From contig JANTQA010000008.1 in assembly GCA_027625915.1 (NCBI GenBank), positions 6,317,501 to 6,381,500 of the forward strand: 64,000 nt of DNA, given 5' to 3'. The translations under genes were made by a program, and so were the position numbers. Positions 12,318 through 24,083 of this stretch are shown here, piece after piece (position 1 is the first letter of the stretch; every line of letters begins with the position of its first letter). Under the pieces are notes generated by a model, which made no database searches, was not told the DNA's origin, and was given only the letters and a program-made list of their open reading frames with translations. Origin of the DNA: Anaeramoeba flamelloides (taxonomy: Eukaryota; Metamonada; Anaeramoebidae).

Positions 12318-12689
12318 ACTATATTACAAAAAAAGAATATGGGAAAAATGCAAAATAAAAATAAAACCAGAATTATTCAATCCTAGAATCACTTTTAAAA
12401 TAATATTTTAATAATTTCAGAACTCAAATAAAATTACTTTAGTAACTTTTTTTTTATTTTTATTTTTCATTTTTCGACCATATAATTAACTTTTTTCATC
12501 CTGTAAAATTGATTTTGAATAGTAACTTAGAAATATCAACATTATATTTTGAATTTTTTTCGAAGTATATTACTTTTTAGAAAGATCGTTTTAATTTATA
12601 AATTTTTATTGAGTTAAATTATAATTTTGAAATGATCTAAAAAAATACATTAAATTTAGGATTATTTTCTTGAATTTTAAAAAAAGAAA

Positions 12690-12694
12690 CCCCC

Positions 12695-12725
<31 letters not shown>
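12690..12725 (+). repeat. C6 then A30 homopolymer tract
   Basis: Six C are followed by about thirty A. Assembly length here should be treated as approximate. Confidence 0.9.
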
Positions 12726-12727
<2 letters not shown>

Positions 12728-13599
12728 GTATATACGCCGTTGAGTAAAAAAATATGTAGCTAATGTAGACTCTTTTCTTGTTGTTTTTTTTTACTAAAAA
12801 AAGTCTATCTTTTTTTTTTTTTTTTTTGGTTCTGAGTTTATGGATTTATTTACCCTCGTTTTTGTTTCATTAAGTCAATATGAAAAAAAAAAAAAAATAA
12901 TAATTTCAATTGTTGAAAAAATATATTAAATCGTATTTACAAGGCGTTAGGGAAAGGAAAATCGGTTTTGGGTTATAATGCTGCCTTCTTAAATGTTAGT
13001 ATATATTGGCTCAAAATATATTAGAAAAGGTATTAAAAATTAATAGGTTTTATAATTTTACTTTTTTCATTTATAAATACAAGCATTTAATTCAAAAAAA
13101 AAAAAATAATTTTTTTTTCATTTTAATAAATCCATTTTTCATCGATGTTTATTTTCTATCAAAGAATTCATAAGGATTTATAATTTTTTTTTTTTAAGAT
13201 TTGAGTAAAAAATCGTTTGTATCGACTTCAATGAAACATTATTAACAATGGACCTATTTATAATTTCAATAAAAGACTTGAGAAAAATCTCATTTAGATT
13301 ATCAAAAACATCTCAAAAAAACTTGATACATAACTTTACAATTCAAAGTTTTTTTTTAACTATTTGAATTTAATTTTTTTAAAAAATTATTTTTTATACC
13401 TTAATTTTTTTCAGATCACAATCGGAATTAAGTTGAAATATCATATTTTAAATATAGAAAGAATAAAAATATAATTGGTTTAATATAAATGGGTATTCAG
13501 AAGTAATACTTTAATAAATAACAAAAAAATCTCCAAAAAAAAAAATGATAATTTGGAGTTTATCAAATATTTTTGTCAGAAACTCATGAAAGTAGTAGG

Positions 13600-15240
13600 T
13601 AAATTTCACCATTTTTGAATTTTTTTAATTGTGAGAACCTTACTGAAAGAAATATTTTTAGTTGATAATGAGATATTGGAAGCATAAAAATAAAATATTA
13701 TTATGTACCCTGTTTGGTTTCTGATAAGAACTCAAAGTAAATCTTAGTTAAATCTTTTAAATGTTCAATTTTTTGGTCGATTTTTTGGGATTAAATTGTG
13801 TGTTTTATTAAAATCGGGTTGGGATCTAACTATGTGTTTATACAAACGAGTGAAATTAATCAATGAGTAAACCAAAAAATAGACACTAAAGAATAGGTGT
13901 GTATGTGTGTTAAACAGATCTTTTCTTTTTTTGGACCAAAAAAAGAAAGATCATCTTTTCAATAAATTTATAAAATCAAGAATGAAAAAAAAATATAAAA
14001 ATTTCAATCAAAGTAAGCTAAATTTCATAATAAATGGCCCATGTTACATTTGAATTTTGAATTGTTTTTGTATTGTTTGGAAGCCCCCCCCTCCCCACAA
14101 TGAAAAGTTTGAAAATGAATCATTTTTTCTCTTTTTTATGTTTTCAATAGTGTTTTGTTAAAATGGAAAATTAAAATGAAAATTTGGAAAGAAGTAACAG
14201 ATGTTTTAATGAAAAAATATGTTTCAAATATGAAAAAGAGATTAGATTTAGTTTTTCATATTGAAGAAGAATCGATAAATGGGCTTTACTAACTTTTTAA
14301 AATTTTCTATTATTTACGTAATGCTTCTTTCAAAATAAATGGCCAAATTTTTTTTAACTGTTTTTTTTTATTTTTTTTTCTTTTATTTTTTGACAAAAAA
14401 TAAATATCTTGAGTATAGAACTGAATATTAAAATCGAAATTTTTATATTATAATTGAGAACCTCAATTATTAAAAATATTTTTCATTAAAATTTGATTTT
14501 TAATGGGCCAATGATTTTGAAAGGGAGTACATATTATGAAGATTTATTTTCTCTATTTTCATTGATTAGTCGAGAACAAATAAGGAATTATCTTGATTAA
14601 TCCCACCATTATTATTCATTATTATTGTACCTTACATTTTTTTATAAATTTCTTTTCTAAATTCTTTTTTCAAATATAATCTTAAAACCAAGTCAAAATC
14701 AAAGAATTTTATTTCGGAGATTAATGTAAAAGTATTGAATTCTCTAAATCAAAAAACAGTTACAAAAAGATTAAATCCAAAGAAAAAAAAATCTGGTAAA
14801 AAAATTTCAATCATATCCAGAATTATTTTAAGTTTTCAAATTATTTTTAGATATTTCATTTTCATATCAGAATAAAAGTATATAGAATAAATCTTTTTTT
14901 CTGAAAAAGAATTCAAAAAATATAATATCTTCTGAAACAAAAATTAGAATTAGATGAATTAAATGAAAATAGGATTTCTAGATTTCATTTTGATATTCTT
15001 TAGATATAACAAGTAATTTGTTAATAAAAAATTTTTCAAATAAAAGTTTTTCCATTTAGAATACAAAATAAAATCAAATAAAGAATAAGCAATTGTATGA
15101 AATGTTACAGATAAGTTCAATAAAAAAATGTTTTTTTTTTATTATTTTTGGATCAAATTTTTAATTATTTTGATTTCAATTTTATTAATTGGCATATTAA
15201 TAGTTTGTATGATGATATCTTACATGCTCCCTTTTTTGAA
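13600..15240 (+). repeat. Dispersed repeat family R2, longest copy
   Basis: It resembles about 34640-35700 on the same strand, and its right part resembles about 61980-62400 on the minus strand. Shared blocks include AAAAGAAAGATCA, ACAAAAAGATT, GAATAAATCTTT with GAATTCAAAA, AACTAGAATTAGATGAATT and a terminal AGTTTTTCCATT. A 300-400 base segment at about 14040-14400 is absent from the 34 kb copy. The 62 kb copy reads as protein-like for dozens of codons, so the family once coded for something. The element class is unknown. Confidence 0.55.
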
Positions 15241-16252
15241 TTAAAGACTCATTAATATAGTTAAAAAAATGATTTTACTAATTCAATTTGAAATAAACTG
15301 GTGCATTCAAAATTGGTAAAATCGACTTGGTGTGATAATTATTTAAAATTATACTGATTGTTATTTTCAATCTTTGATCAAGTATGTTTCTGAATAACAT
15401 AATATGAGTTAATTTGGAAAATATAATTTGATAACAGCTTTTTATTCTAACTACAGAAACTGTAGTCAATTTGTTCTATTTTAACCCTATTTACTACTAT
15501 TAAAAAGAATAATAATAAATTCGAAATCAAGAAAATTAATTCAAAAAAAATTTATTTCCAAAATCTTTTTCAGGTAAAAAGTAAAGAACAATAAAACATA
15601 AAAACTGTTTATATATTAAATCCTCTGTTTTAAAATGGACTTTAGTCTGAAAAAATCGATTATTAAAAAGAAAAAAGGAAAAAATTTTAAAAGCTACTTT
15701 TGAAACTCAATTTCTTAAACACACTCATAAAAATTCAAAAAGTCACTCAATTTCATGATCATAAATAATAATTTGTCAAAAATTTCTTTTAACTTTTTAA
15801 AATCTGCATGAATAATTTGTGTATTCCAAAAATCAACTATAAGACTTAAAATATTAAATAAACCACCTCAAAAGATATTTAAGAGAAATCGGAAAATAAG
15901 TCAAATATTTCATGTGCTCACATCTACATTCGTTAAGATGGAAAAAAAAATTTCAATAATTCTTTAAAAGTTGACATAATCTCTATGTGTTCATTGTTTT
16001 GGGGTATGTAATTGGGGTTTCAGCGATTTTAGAGAATCTAAATAAATAGTTTGAAAAATTAAGAAACAAAATAAATATAAAAGTGTCAGTAATTTATCTA
16101 ATTCTAGTATTATAATCTGGAAAGTATTGAACAAAATGGTTGACTACATTCAAGTCAATTCTAATACAAAAGGGAAATAATTTGTTGTCAAATTCATTAT
16201 TTTTTTCAAATCAAAAAAATATTTAATTAACCAATTTAACAAAACTTCTACT

Positions 16253-17737
16253 ATGAGCAATAAAAAAGACTACAACAAAGTACAGTCTGATGACGAAGAC
16301 AAAATTCAACCCAGATTTCAAAAGAATCAAAACCAAGAAATCAATCTGCAAACTCAACAGCAACAACCACTCTATGTAATTCCTATGAATGGTTTAGGAT
16401 CGGCTTATCCATCACTAAACCCCAACCAACCAAATTTAACACTCCAGCAACAGCAACAATTGCAACAGCTCCAACTCCAACAGCAACAACAATTGCAACA
16501 GCAACAATTACAAATGAATCTCGAGAATGAAAAAAACAAAAACACGAACATGGGCGAAAAGTTTGGTTCTGATGACTTCAACAGCTCTTCTGATATACCC
16601 CTGGAAGAAAAAAACAAACAAACAATGGGTGGTTATGCATTGGACTCATATGGGACACAAAGCCTTCTCCATAATCCCGTCCCACCTAATGATCCAGAAG
16701 AATACGAAAAATGGCTCAACGAAAGGTTTTATAATTTTAAATACAAAGACTGGCTGAGGAAGTCGAAGAAAATATATAAGAATAACTGTGGTCTCTTTAC
16801 ATGTATGTTTATTACAATTATAGCCATTTTTGCTCTTATTATGATCACTACCGTTGCCCTTGCAGGATTTAGTAACTTTGAGAAAAAAGGAAACGGTTCC
16901 AAATGGTACGACGATGACGATGACTACTACAGCAAAACTGGCAGCGAGATTCACGAAGACAATAATCAAAAAAAACAAGCCAACAAGTTTAGGAAATTGA
17001 TTGTGCCTCGCTTGTTAAACAAATACAAATTGGGTACCTCAGGAAACAACCAAAGATTAAAGGGGAAAAAAGGTGATGATCACACGGACGACAAAGATGG
17101 TGATAAAGATGACAACAGGGATGAAACAAATGAAAGATCGGGGGCAAGAATTGCTCTAGCAAGTATTTTTGCAATAATCTTCTTTTCGTTTTTTGGTATC
17201 TTTTTTACGATCGGAATCTGGAAAGTTGTTTTCAAAGCAATCAGAAACTTTGAAAACACAGATGAACAAGAAAACGATCCTCTAAAGTTTTCTTATCTCT
17301 TTAGTTGCTTTGAAGACGGAAAACAGCCATTTTTTGGTGTGCTCTGGATCGTCATCGCTACCTCAGTAGTTTCTTCTTTGGTTTCAATTCCAGACGTACC
17401 AATCTTTGTAGCACTTGGGTGGTATTTTTCTCTGATCTGGATGTGGAGTGCACCATTTTGGGTTCTTAACAATAAGAATTTCAAAATTAAACGAGCCTTT
17501 GGTCTTTCAAGAAAATTAGTACACAGAAGGGCATTTGGTTCCATTTGGTTTTACATCCTTTCCTTCTTAATTGTTTTGCTTGGGTTTCTTTGCTTTGGTA
17601 TCGGCGCACTTTTTGCTATTCCATTTGTTTGTGTCTTCTACGGAGTGGCTTACTCAGAAATCTTTGGGCTACCTCAAGTTCACCTTAACCAAGATCTAAT
17701 TATCTTTGACAGAATGTCTAATATCAATAATCTCTAA
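16253..17737 (+). CDS. Q-rich N-terminus, multi-pass membrane protein (494 aa)
   Basis: Single open exon from ATG at 16253. Residues 1-135 are polar with a Gln/Leu-Gln run (about 63-88) and should be cytosolic. A first hydrophobic helix lies at about 181-206. It is followed by an Asp/Lys-rich loop (about 216-297, with a DDDDD run) and then a cluster of about five hydrophobic segments (299-323, 361-380, 383-404, 430-452, 453-470). The second half, ending GIGALFAIPFVCVFYGVAYS, resembles small bacterial-type integral membrane domains of the DUF975/DUF4013 kind in helix pattern. That likeness is an impression of pattern, not an alignment. No catalytic motif is seen. Function and compartment are unknown. 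Confidence 0.85.
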   Translation: MSNKKDYNKVQSDDEDKIQPRFQKNQNQEINLQTQQQQPLYVIPMNGLGSAYPSLNPNQPNLTLQQQQQLQQLQLQQQQQLQQQQLQMNLENEKNKNTNMGEKFGSDDFNSSSDIPLEEKNKQTMGGYALDSYGTQSLLHNPVPPNDPEEYEKWLNERFYNFKYKDWLRKSKKIYKNNCGLFTCMFITIIAIFALIMITTVALAGFSNFEKKGNGSKWYDDDDDYYSKTGSEIHEDNNQKKQANKFRKLIVPRLLNKYKLGTSGNNQRLKGKKGDDHTDDKDGDKDDNRDETNERSGARIALASIFAIIFFSFFGIFFTIGIWKVVFKAIRNFENTDEQENDPLKFSYLFSCFEDGKQPFFGVLWIVIATSVVSSLVSIPDVPIFVALGWYFSLIWMWSAPFWVLNNKNFKIKRAFGLSRKLVHRRAFGSIWFYILSFLIVLLGFLCFGIGALFAIPFVCVFYGVAYSEIFGLPQVHLNQDLIIFDRMSNINNL

Positions 17738-20700
17738 ATTATTATTTATACTACCTTATTAGATTATTTTTTATTTCAAAGTGTTTTTTTGTTAAATTTT
17801 GTATTTGTTTTTTTTTGTTTTTTTTTTTTCATAATCATTTTTTAATTTATTTATTTATATATAATCTATTGGCTGTTCTATAATGGATCAATTTTTTTTT
17901 TTTTATTATTATTTAATAAACCTTTTTCCAAAAATAAAAACAATATTATTTTGTTGATTTATAACGTTTTTTTTTTATTATTAGAATGCACAATTCTTGA
18001 TTTTTTTGAAAAATTCTTTAATAATGAACTTTTTTGGATAAAACCCATCTTTGATTTTATTTTCCTAAATACTATTAGAATTATCAGAAGAAATTTTTCT
18101 GATCTCGAGATTCTTCAAAATATTAATTATAAAAAGGTTTTTTATTGTAAAAATAATCCCATTCGACAAACTCAAAAAAAATCCTATATTTTTTATTCTT
18201 AGATATCTGAAATAATTCATTTTTTATACACCAAGTTAAATTTCGTCTTAAGATAAATCCTTTTAGAATCTTTTATCTAACCAAAATTTGATGGTTAAAT
18301 TTATTTACCAAAAGAAAAAAAAACTTTATAAAAATCAAAAGTAAAGTTGACAAATAAAAAAAAATCAAAAGAAAGTAAATTTCGAAAAGAGGAAAAATAA
18401 AAATAATCTCTTAAACTCAGAATCCAAAGCAATTATAACAACACATCGATTTCATTATAATGACAGTTTTGAAATATTTCAAAGATAAGAGGAACTATCA
18501 CCCAATAAAAAAACATCAAAAATTAAAAATAAGAGAATAACTTTATTGACTTTAAAAAAAGTCGCTAATTTACCGATAAGGTTTATTAAAGAGACGAAGC
18601 CTTTTCAAACATTTTATATATTAACAAACATAACAAATTGTTTCCAAACATCAAAAACTGAATCCAAAATTTTAATTGATGTTGTTTCAATTATTGTCAA
18701 TTTTTTTATTTTTGATTTTCTGAAAAAAAATTTATAATAAAAATTGGTTACTCTCTCCTTGAAGAAACTCTCGTTTTTTGACTCTAGATCAAATTCTGAT
18801 TTGGATCTAGTTTTTTTAAAATTGAAATCAACAATTTAGAAATACATAGTTTTTTTTTTTTTATGGTTATTTTGAAGGGAGGAAATTATTTTTCTCTTAC
18901 AGCCCTAATTTATATATTTTTATTAAGAAATTTCAATAAAGACTCAAAAATTTCTTTATCATTAACTAATGATAAAACAAATAATGAGTTTTTGTTTCGA
19001 ATTATATCAAGAATATTATTCTTAACCTGCTTATTATTTTTGTTTATTTGAATTAATACCTTAATCCAAATTTTTCAATTTTTTCCATATAATGGGTCGT
19101 CTCAAAGAAAATGATTGATAATTTCTATTATTTCCAGATTAGACTTTTTTATACATAAGTTACAGAATTTTGTTTTTAATTTATTTTTATCATAAAGATA
19201 AGAATATCTGTTGAGATAATTTCTGAAATTTCTTAATTTTAAAATTGAAGTTGAGCCTACCCATTTTAAATATTTTTTGTCAATGTTTTTTTCTTTAATT
19301 TAAGAAATAAATAGTAATTTAATACATTTTCTTTGCATTTCAAAAATTAAAAAAAAACCTAGGCACTCTACGGCACTCTACAACACAGTTTTTAGGTTTT
19401 TTTTTTGTTATTATAGAAATACTTTTTAGATATTCCTGACCTTTTCACCTAGTACTATTTATTATTAAGTTTTCTCTAAATTGTTTAAGATTCACATTTA
19501 GCAATTTTGAATTTTCTGCTTTCCAATTAATATTTTCATCTTTTTTTGAAAATTTTAAATTTTTTGATATGATCAAACCCTAGTATTTCTAAATTTTTTT
19601 TAGAGTTTATATCTTCTTTAGTAAATTGAAATTCTGACTTGGTCAAGTTTAACTTTTGTTTTGTAAATTATTCTTGGAGAGTGTGAATTTCTTTTTAAAA
19701 ATTTTGTTACTTTTTTATTTATCCAAACATCAATAGAGTCAAAATAAATTCGATTTAGATTAAAAATAACCAGGTCACAAATAATTGGCTAATATGTACT
19801 GATTTAAATATTTATAATTTCCCACCATTAGCGATTTTTTGTTGGTTAAAAATCTTTTTAGTTTTTTTAAAGCTTTCTTTTATCTTTTTGAATAAATTTT
19901 TTAAATGTAATTCTTTTTCGAGCCAAAAAAAACACATTTTTGATAAAAAAAAAAATTGAAATTCTTTTAAATATAAAGACTTCATGTTGAATGAGTATAA
20001 AAATATTGTTATTTCAAGAGTTAAATTTAAGTAATTTCTAAGTGAATTTTTTACTATTTAAAGTCAGTTTGTAATTTTAACTTTTATTTTTTAGATATCA
20101 GATAAAAATTCTTTTGTTTTAACTCATTTATTAATAGTTTTTTTCAATATAAATTATCTTATCCAATAATCCAACTTTTTAAAACTCTTTATCATCATCA
20201 AAATTTCATCTCAAAAAAAATTCACTGTATCTCTCAAAAATCTGCAATTCTCTATATTTCGAAACTGGCTCAGTTGTTTTCAAAATTATAATTTAACTAC
20301 AATTTAAATTACAAATTGAGTATCATTCTCTGGCACTTTTTTCTAAAAATTTACTTGATTTTCAGAGATCAATCAATCTCTTACATTTTGCTTCATTTTT
20401 AATTGACATTAAGCTATTAAAAAGAAATCCTCCAAATTTATTATCAATCCAAAAAATTTATAACTACCTTAATAACAACACCAATAAATAGAAGATGTAT
20501 TTAAAACTGGAATTTTTGTAAAAGTTACATACTCAGAGTTTATGCACTGGATCTTCTAAATTTGTAATTCACGAGTTGTGGGCAGTTTGTGTAACACTTT
20601 CAAACACTTTAAGTCTAAACTTTTATATAAACAGACTTGGTAAAAAATGACTTTTAAATTGTCTCTTTTCATGTGTAAAAGAAAGCCCAAATTATAAATA

Positions 20701-20810
20701 ATAAAAAGAATATCAAAAGAAACAATTCCCAATCATCGTGTTAGTTAGTAACATAAAATCACATGGAAAATTTATTTATTTATTTTTATTTTTTGTTGGT
20801 AAAATCCAAA
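17738..20810. other. AT-rich intergenic stretch with a LINE remnant
   Basis: No supported host gene. A minus-strand LINE remnant occupies about 18851-19870. Plus-strand open frames at 17951 and 18546 are low-complexity, and the one at 18863 is antisense to the LINE. Sequence between about 19900 and 20760 shows nothing I can name. Confidence 0.55.
18851..19870 (-). mobile_element. Decayed LINE (non-LTR retrotransposon), 3' part
   Basis: Read on the minus strand, the segment at about 19700 downwards gives DLVIF at the place of the reverse transcriptase (F/Y)xDD box, followed by LNLTKSEF and NLEILGFD, the usual 'KSE ... LGF' sequence after the active site. Further along it gives YLKWVGSTSILKLRNF, then FCNLC with a downstream HFL (a C-terminal zinc motif), and it ends with an A tract of about 12 at 18851-18862. 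The frame is interrupted several times and the 5' end is lost or unrecognisable. Its C-terminal domain aligns codon by codon with the copy at about 26280-26660, so both belong to one family. The A tail marks the 3' end. Confidence 0.75.
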
Positions 20811-22142
20811 ATGACCAATCAAAATTTTCGGAATAATAGAAAAGTTAAATCCTTGCAAACACAGTCAAGTTACCAACAAGCTCATGTTTCTGTAATTTCT
20901 TTAATACAATTCTTTGAAAATCAACTCAATGATGATCTACTCAATGCTATTTTGGAACCTTTTTTTTCCCATCGTTTTGATGCACTTAACTTTCTGCCTG
21001 TTGTCGAGGATGAGGATTTAGATGAACAGGAGCAAGGCAACGAAAAGGAACAATACAAAGACCAAATTGTGGAGGAGGACAAGGGAGAAAAAGGAGAAAA
21101 AGAAGGAATAAAAGAAAAGCCACCAAAGCTTCCCGAAAGGAAGCACAATTATCATATCGTCTCTTCGATCATCCAAAAAACAAAATCAACGAATGAACAA
21201 AAAAGCTCAGTTAACCATTTAAGAAACAAGCTTGAACGAATGAAAAAGGGGAAACAAACAGATCACATGAAACCCAAAACAAAAAATGTTTCCACGAACG
21301 TCCAAAATGAAAAAAAGATAATCGATCTTGAAAACGAAATGAATTCAATGTTATTAGAGCTCAACATTCCAAACCCAAATATAAACCAAAGGAAAGAAGA
21401 AAAAAATAAAAGTCCCCAACAAAAACAAAAAAAAATAATCCCAAAAAGAACAAACCTTCTTCGGAAAAGGATGATCCAGAGAAGAAAAAAAATTAAAATC
21501 TTATCACCAAAAGAAATATTTCTACAGTCCAAATTAGAGATCAGCCTTTCAAAAAAGTTAATCCAAAAACAACTGAATGGCCTAAATAATGTCCCGTTAG
21601 AGTCCAAAAAATTGTCAAACAATTTTTTTGATTGGAACAAAAATAAAAGAAAAACCCAAAAAAATGCCATCGATTTTATTAACCAATCAACCTCCTTTCA
21701 TCCTTCAATCAGCCTGTTAACATTATTCCAAAAGCAACTTGATCGTAATTTGGTTGCCATATATCGTTTGAGGAATAAAGTACAACAAAATAAGAACTCA
21801 AACAAACCTCACGAGAAATATTTCATTGCAAATCGCGATTTATGCCCCACAGACAAGCAATATTTAAGTTTTAAGAAGGGCGATGTGATTAGACTTATTG
21901 TCTTAAACACCAAAAAAAAATGGCCAGGGAATGAATACGGGGAAATTAATGGGGTTATTGGCAAATTTGATCTTAAAAATACATTTGAACCTGAAGTAAT
22001 TTTTTTTTTTTTTTTTTTTTTTTTTTTCTTTTTTCTTTTTCTTTTTCTTTTTCGCTGTATTTCTTTGCCTTTTTCTTTTTTAATTTTTTTTCCTCTCTTT
22101 TCACAGACATTATTTTTTCAGTTTGCATCAGAAAATTGTTGA
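20811..22142 (+). CDS. Basic low-complexity protein with C-terminal SH3 domain
   Basis: Exon 1 runs from ATG 20811 to 21995. An in-frame ATG at 20763 would add 16 hydrophobic residues from T-rich leader and is less likely. Most of the protein is Lys/Asn/Gln-rich and disordered, with an acidic patch near residues 60-105. Residues about 336-395 look like an SH3 domain: an FIANRDLCPT entry, LSFKKGDVIRLI, the WPGNEYGEING turn with the ligand-binding Trp, and VIGKF. A phase-0 intron follows (donor GTAATT at 21996, acceptor TTTTCACAG at 22106). Exon 2 then adds TLFFQFASENC, for about 406 aa. The 111-base intron has no stop and is a multiple of three, so retention would insert a Phe-rich stretch. 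SH3 domains bind proline motifs, often in actin or membrane scaffolds; the partner here is unknown. Confidence 0.8.
   Translation: MTNQNFRNNRKVKSLQTQSSYQQAHVSVISLIQFFENQLNDDLLNAILEPFFSHRFDALNFLPVVEDEDLDEQEQGNEKEQYKDQIVEEDKGEKGEKEGIKEKPPKLPERKHNYHIVSSIIQKTKSTNEQKSSVNHLRNKLERMKKGKQTDHMKPKTKNVSTNVQNEKKIIDLENEMNSMLLELNIPNPNINQRKEEKNKSPQQKQKKIIPKRTNLLRKRMIQRRKKIKILSPKEIFLQSKLEISLSKKLIQKQLNGLNNVPLESKKLSNNFFDWNKNKRKTQKNAIDFINQSTSFHPSISLLTLFQKQLDRNLVAIYRLRNKVQQNKNSNKPHEKYFIANRDLCPTDKQYLSFKKGDVIRLIVLNTKKKWPGNEYGEINGVIGKFDLKNTFEPEVIFFFFFFFFFFFLFLFLFRCISLPFSFLIFFPLFSQTLFFQFASENC
21996..22106 (+). other. Short in-frame, stop-free intron of the SH3 gene
   Basis: GTAATT donor, about 24 T, T/C-rich body, then TTTTCACAG. 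A second acceptor TTTTTTCAG ends 15 bases further on (22121), also in phase. Three protein ends are therefore possible without a frameshift: intron retained, first acceptor, second acceptor. Confidence 0.65.
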
Positions 22143-24046
22143 AAACTGAAAATTTTTATTTTTCTCATTTCAACAAAAATTGTAAAAAAAAAAAACTTGC
22201 GTTCAAAATTAGATCAGCCTTTTATAAACAAAAACACACAGTTTATAATATTACTCTTTAATTTTCGAGTGTGAGAAATTACTTGAATTGTTCTCAAAAA
22301 TTCACATTTTTGCATTTTTTATTTCAATTTACATCAAATGTCGATTTTCATCCTAATTCTTAATTAACAACACCAAACCCCCCACTCCCCAGAGTTAAAC
22401 ACCCGTTATAAGGTTTTTTTTTCAAGTATCTTGATAAATTGTAAAGTTAATTTTTTGCAAAAATTGCAGAAATTAGGTACACAGAATAAAATTTACCAAA
22501 TGGTCTTAAAAGCTTTTTATCCAATTGTATTTAAATTGTGAAGGAATTTTTATGTAATTATTCTCCAATTTGGATCAAAAAATCATTTGATCAGACGAGC
22601 ACAAATATATCCAAAATCATTAAAAATTCGAATCAATTTCATTGAAAAAAATTTTTGTCTTTTGGAATTTCAATAATATTTCAATAAACTTTCCTTAATA
22701 TTCCATTTGACGAATTTTGATGAAATTTTCAGTAAAAGATTCTCAAAAAATCCTCAAAATTTAAATGAAAATTATTAAATGATTTTTCCAAACAAATCCA
22801 ATATATTATCATCCACCCGGAAAAAGAAATAAATAAAAAAAACACAAAATATAAAATTTCAAAAATGATTTTTTTAATAAAATTTTCACTAAACGATTAA
22901 AAATTCTTGAAAAATATTCATTGTATTTATATCACCTTTCCAAATAGTTAAAGCACAATAAGAGAGCTAAAATAAAATAATGCTCTTAATAAAACCATCA
23001 AACCATAATATACAAATGGCAACGTATAGATTAATTGTAAAAAATACTTTAAATTTTCACGAATGTTGACCATTAATACAAATTATTAATTTTCGGTCAC
23101 CTATACAATTAAAAAAAATGTTTAATTGTTATCAAAAATGGTTATTTTATTTTTCTATTTGTTTTTTTTTTTTAAAAAAAAAGATTTTCATTTTATGACT
23201 TTTTAAGTTTTCTTTTTTTTGTGATTTATTTTTTGTTAAGATTTGAAATAAATACGTTAGAGAAATTTGGGTTAATTTTTGGTCTTTTAAGTCTGCTTTT
23301 GTGTTTTTTTTTTTTACCAAAATCAACAAAAAAGATACCTAAAAAGAAAAAAAATGACCAAAAAGTTCCAAATAAAATAATAGTAGAAATCTAGGTATTA
23401 AAATAAATTTGAATATTTCAAGAAGCAATTAAAATTGAGAAATAATTACTTTAGAAGATCTTTCAATGAATGTACCAAAATACATTTTTTTTTATTTCTT
23501 CACTTCTATTATGGTAGTGAAAAAATTTTCTGACAAGATTTTTAATTGGTAATATTAGGAAAATTGTTGTGTAATTGCAAATATTACAAATCAAATCCTT
23601 TTATTTTAAGAATCAAACTTTTTAAAATGATAACTTACCCACTTATTAGAATGATGATTAATGAAATTACACTTGTTCAGAACACTATCCAATTCATCAA
23701 AAAACAAGAATAAAAATTATCATTTTCCAAACTCAAGTAAGCATCTATAAAACCCGATTGTTTTTTTCCAAATGAGTTTTTCAACTTTGATTATCAAACA
23801 ATTACTTGGGTGTTCTATACACCCCCACTTTAATGAATTTTCGGTAGGTTTATTACTAGGCTCATAAAAAATTTGGTTATTTATTCAAAGGATTTGATTT
23901 AAAATATTTCAAATTACTCAATAATTTTACTAATATTAACAATTACAAATCTTGACAGGTATTTTTTTCACTACTATACTATTTTTTTTTTTCTCTTTTT
24001 TTTTATCTATTTTTGGTTACATTTCTCTTTTATCACACAAGATAAT

Positions 24047-24083
<37 letters not shown>
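24047..24083. repeat. CA then TA compound microsatellite
   Basis: About nine CA units run directly into about nine TA units. The same compound form recurs near 48003-48042. Confidence 0.9.

Larger units (their letters stand above)
10333..16252. other. AT-rich intergenic stretch with repeats
   Basis: No supported gene. It holds an AT microsatellite (10880-10928), a partial R1 repeat (about 11570-11815), a compound palindromic MITE (about 11999-12317), a C6 plus A30 tract (12690-12725) and a dispersed repeat copy (about 13600-15240). A short open stretch at 14178-14293 looks protein-like but lies inside the repeat. The final kilobase before 16253 shows nothing beyond AT-rich leader sequence. 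Confidence 0.55.
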
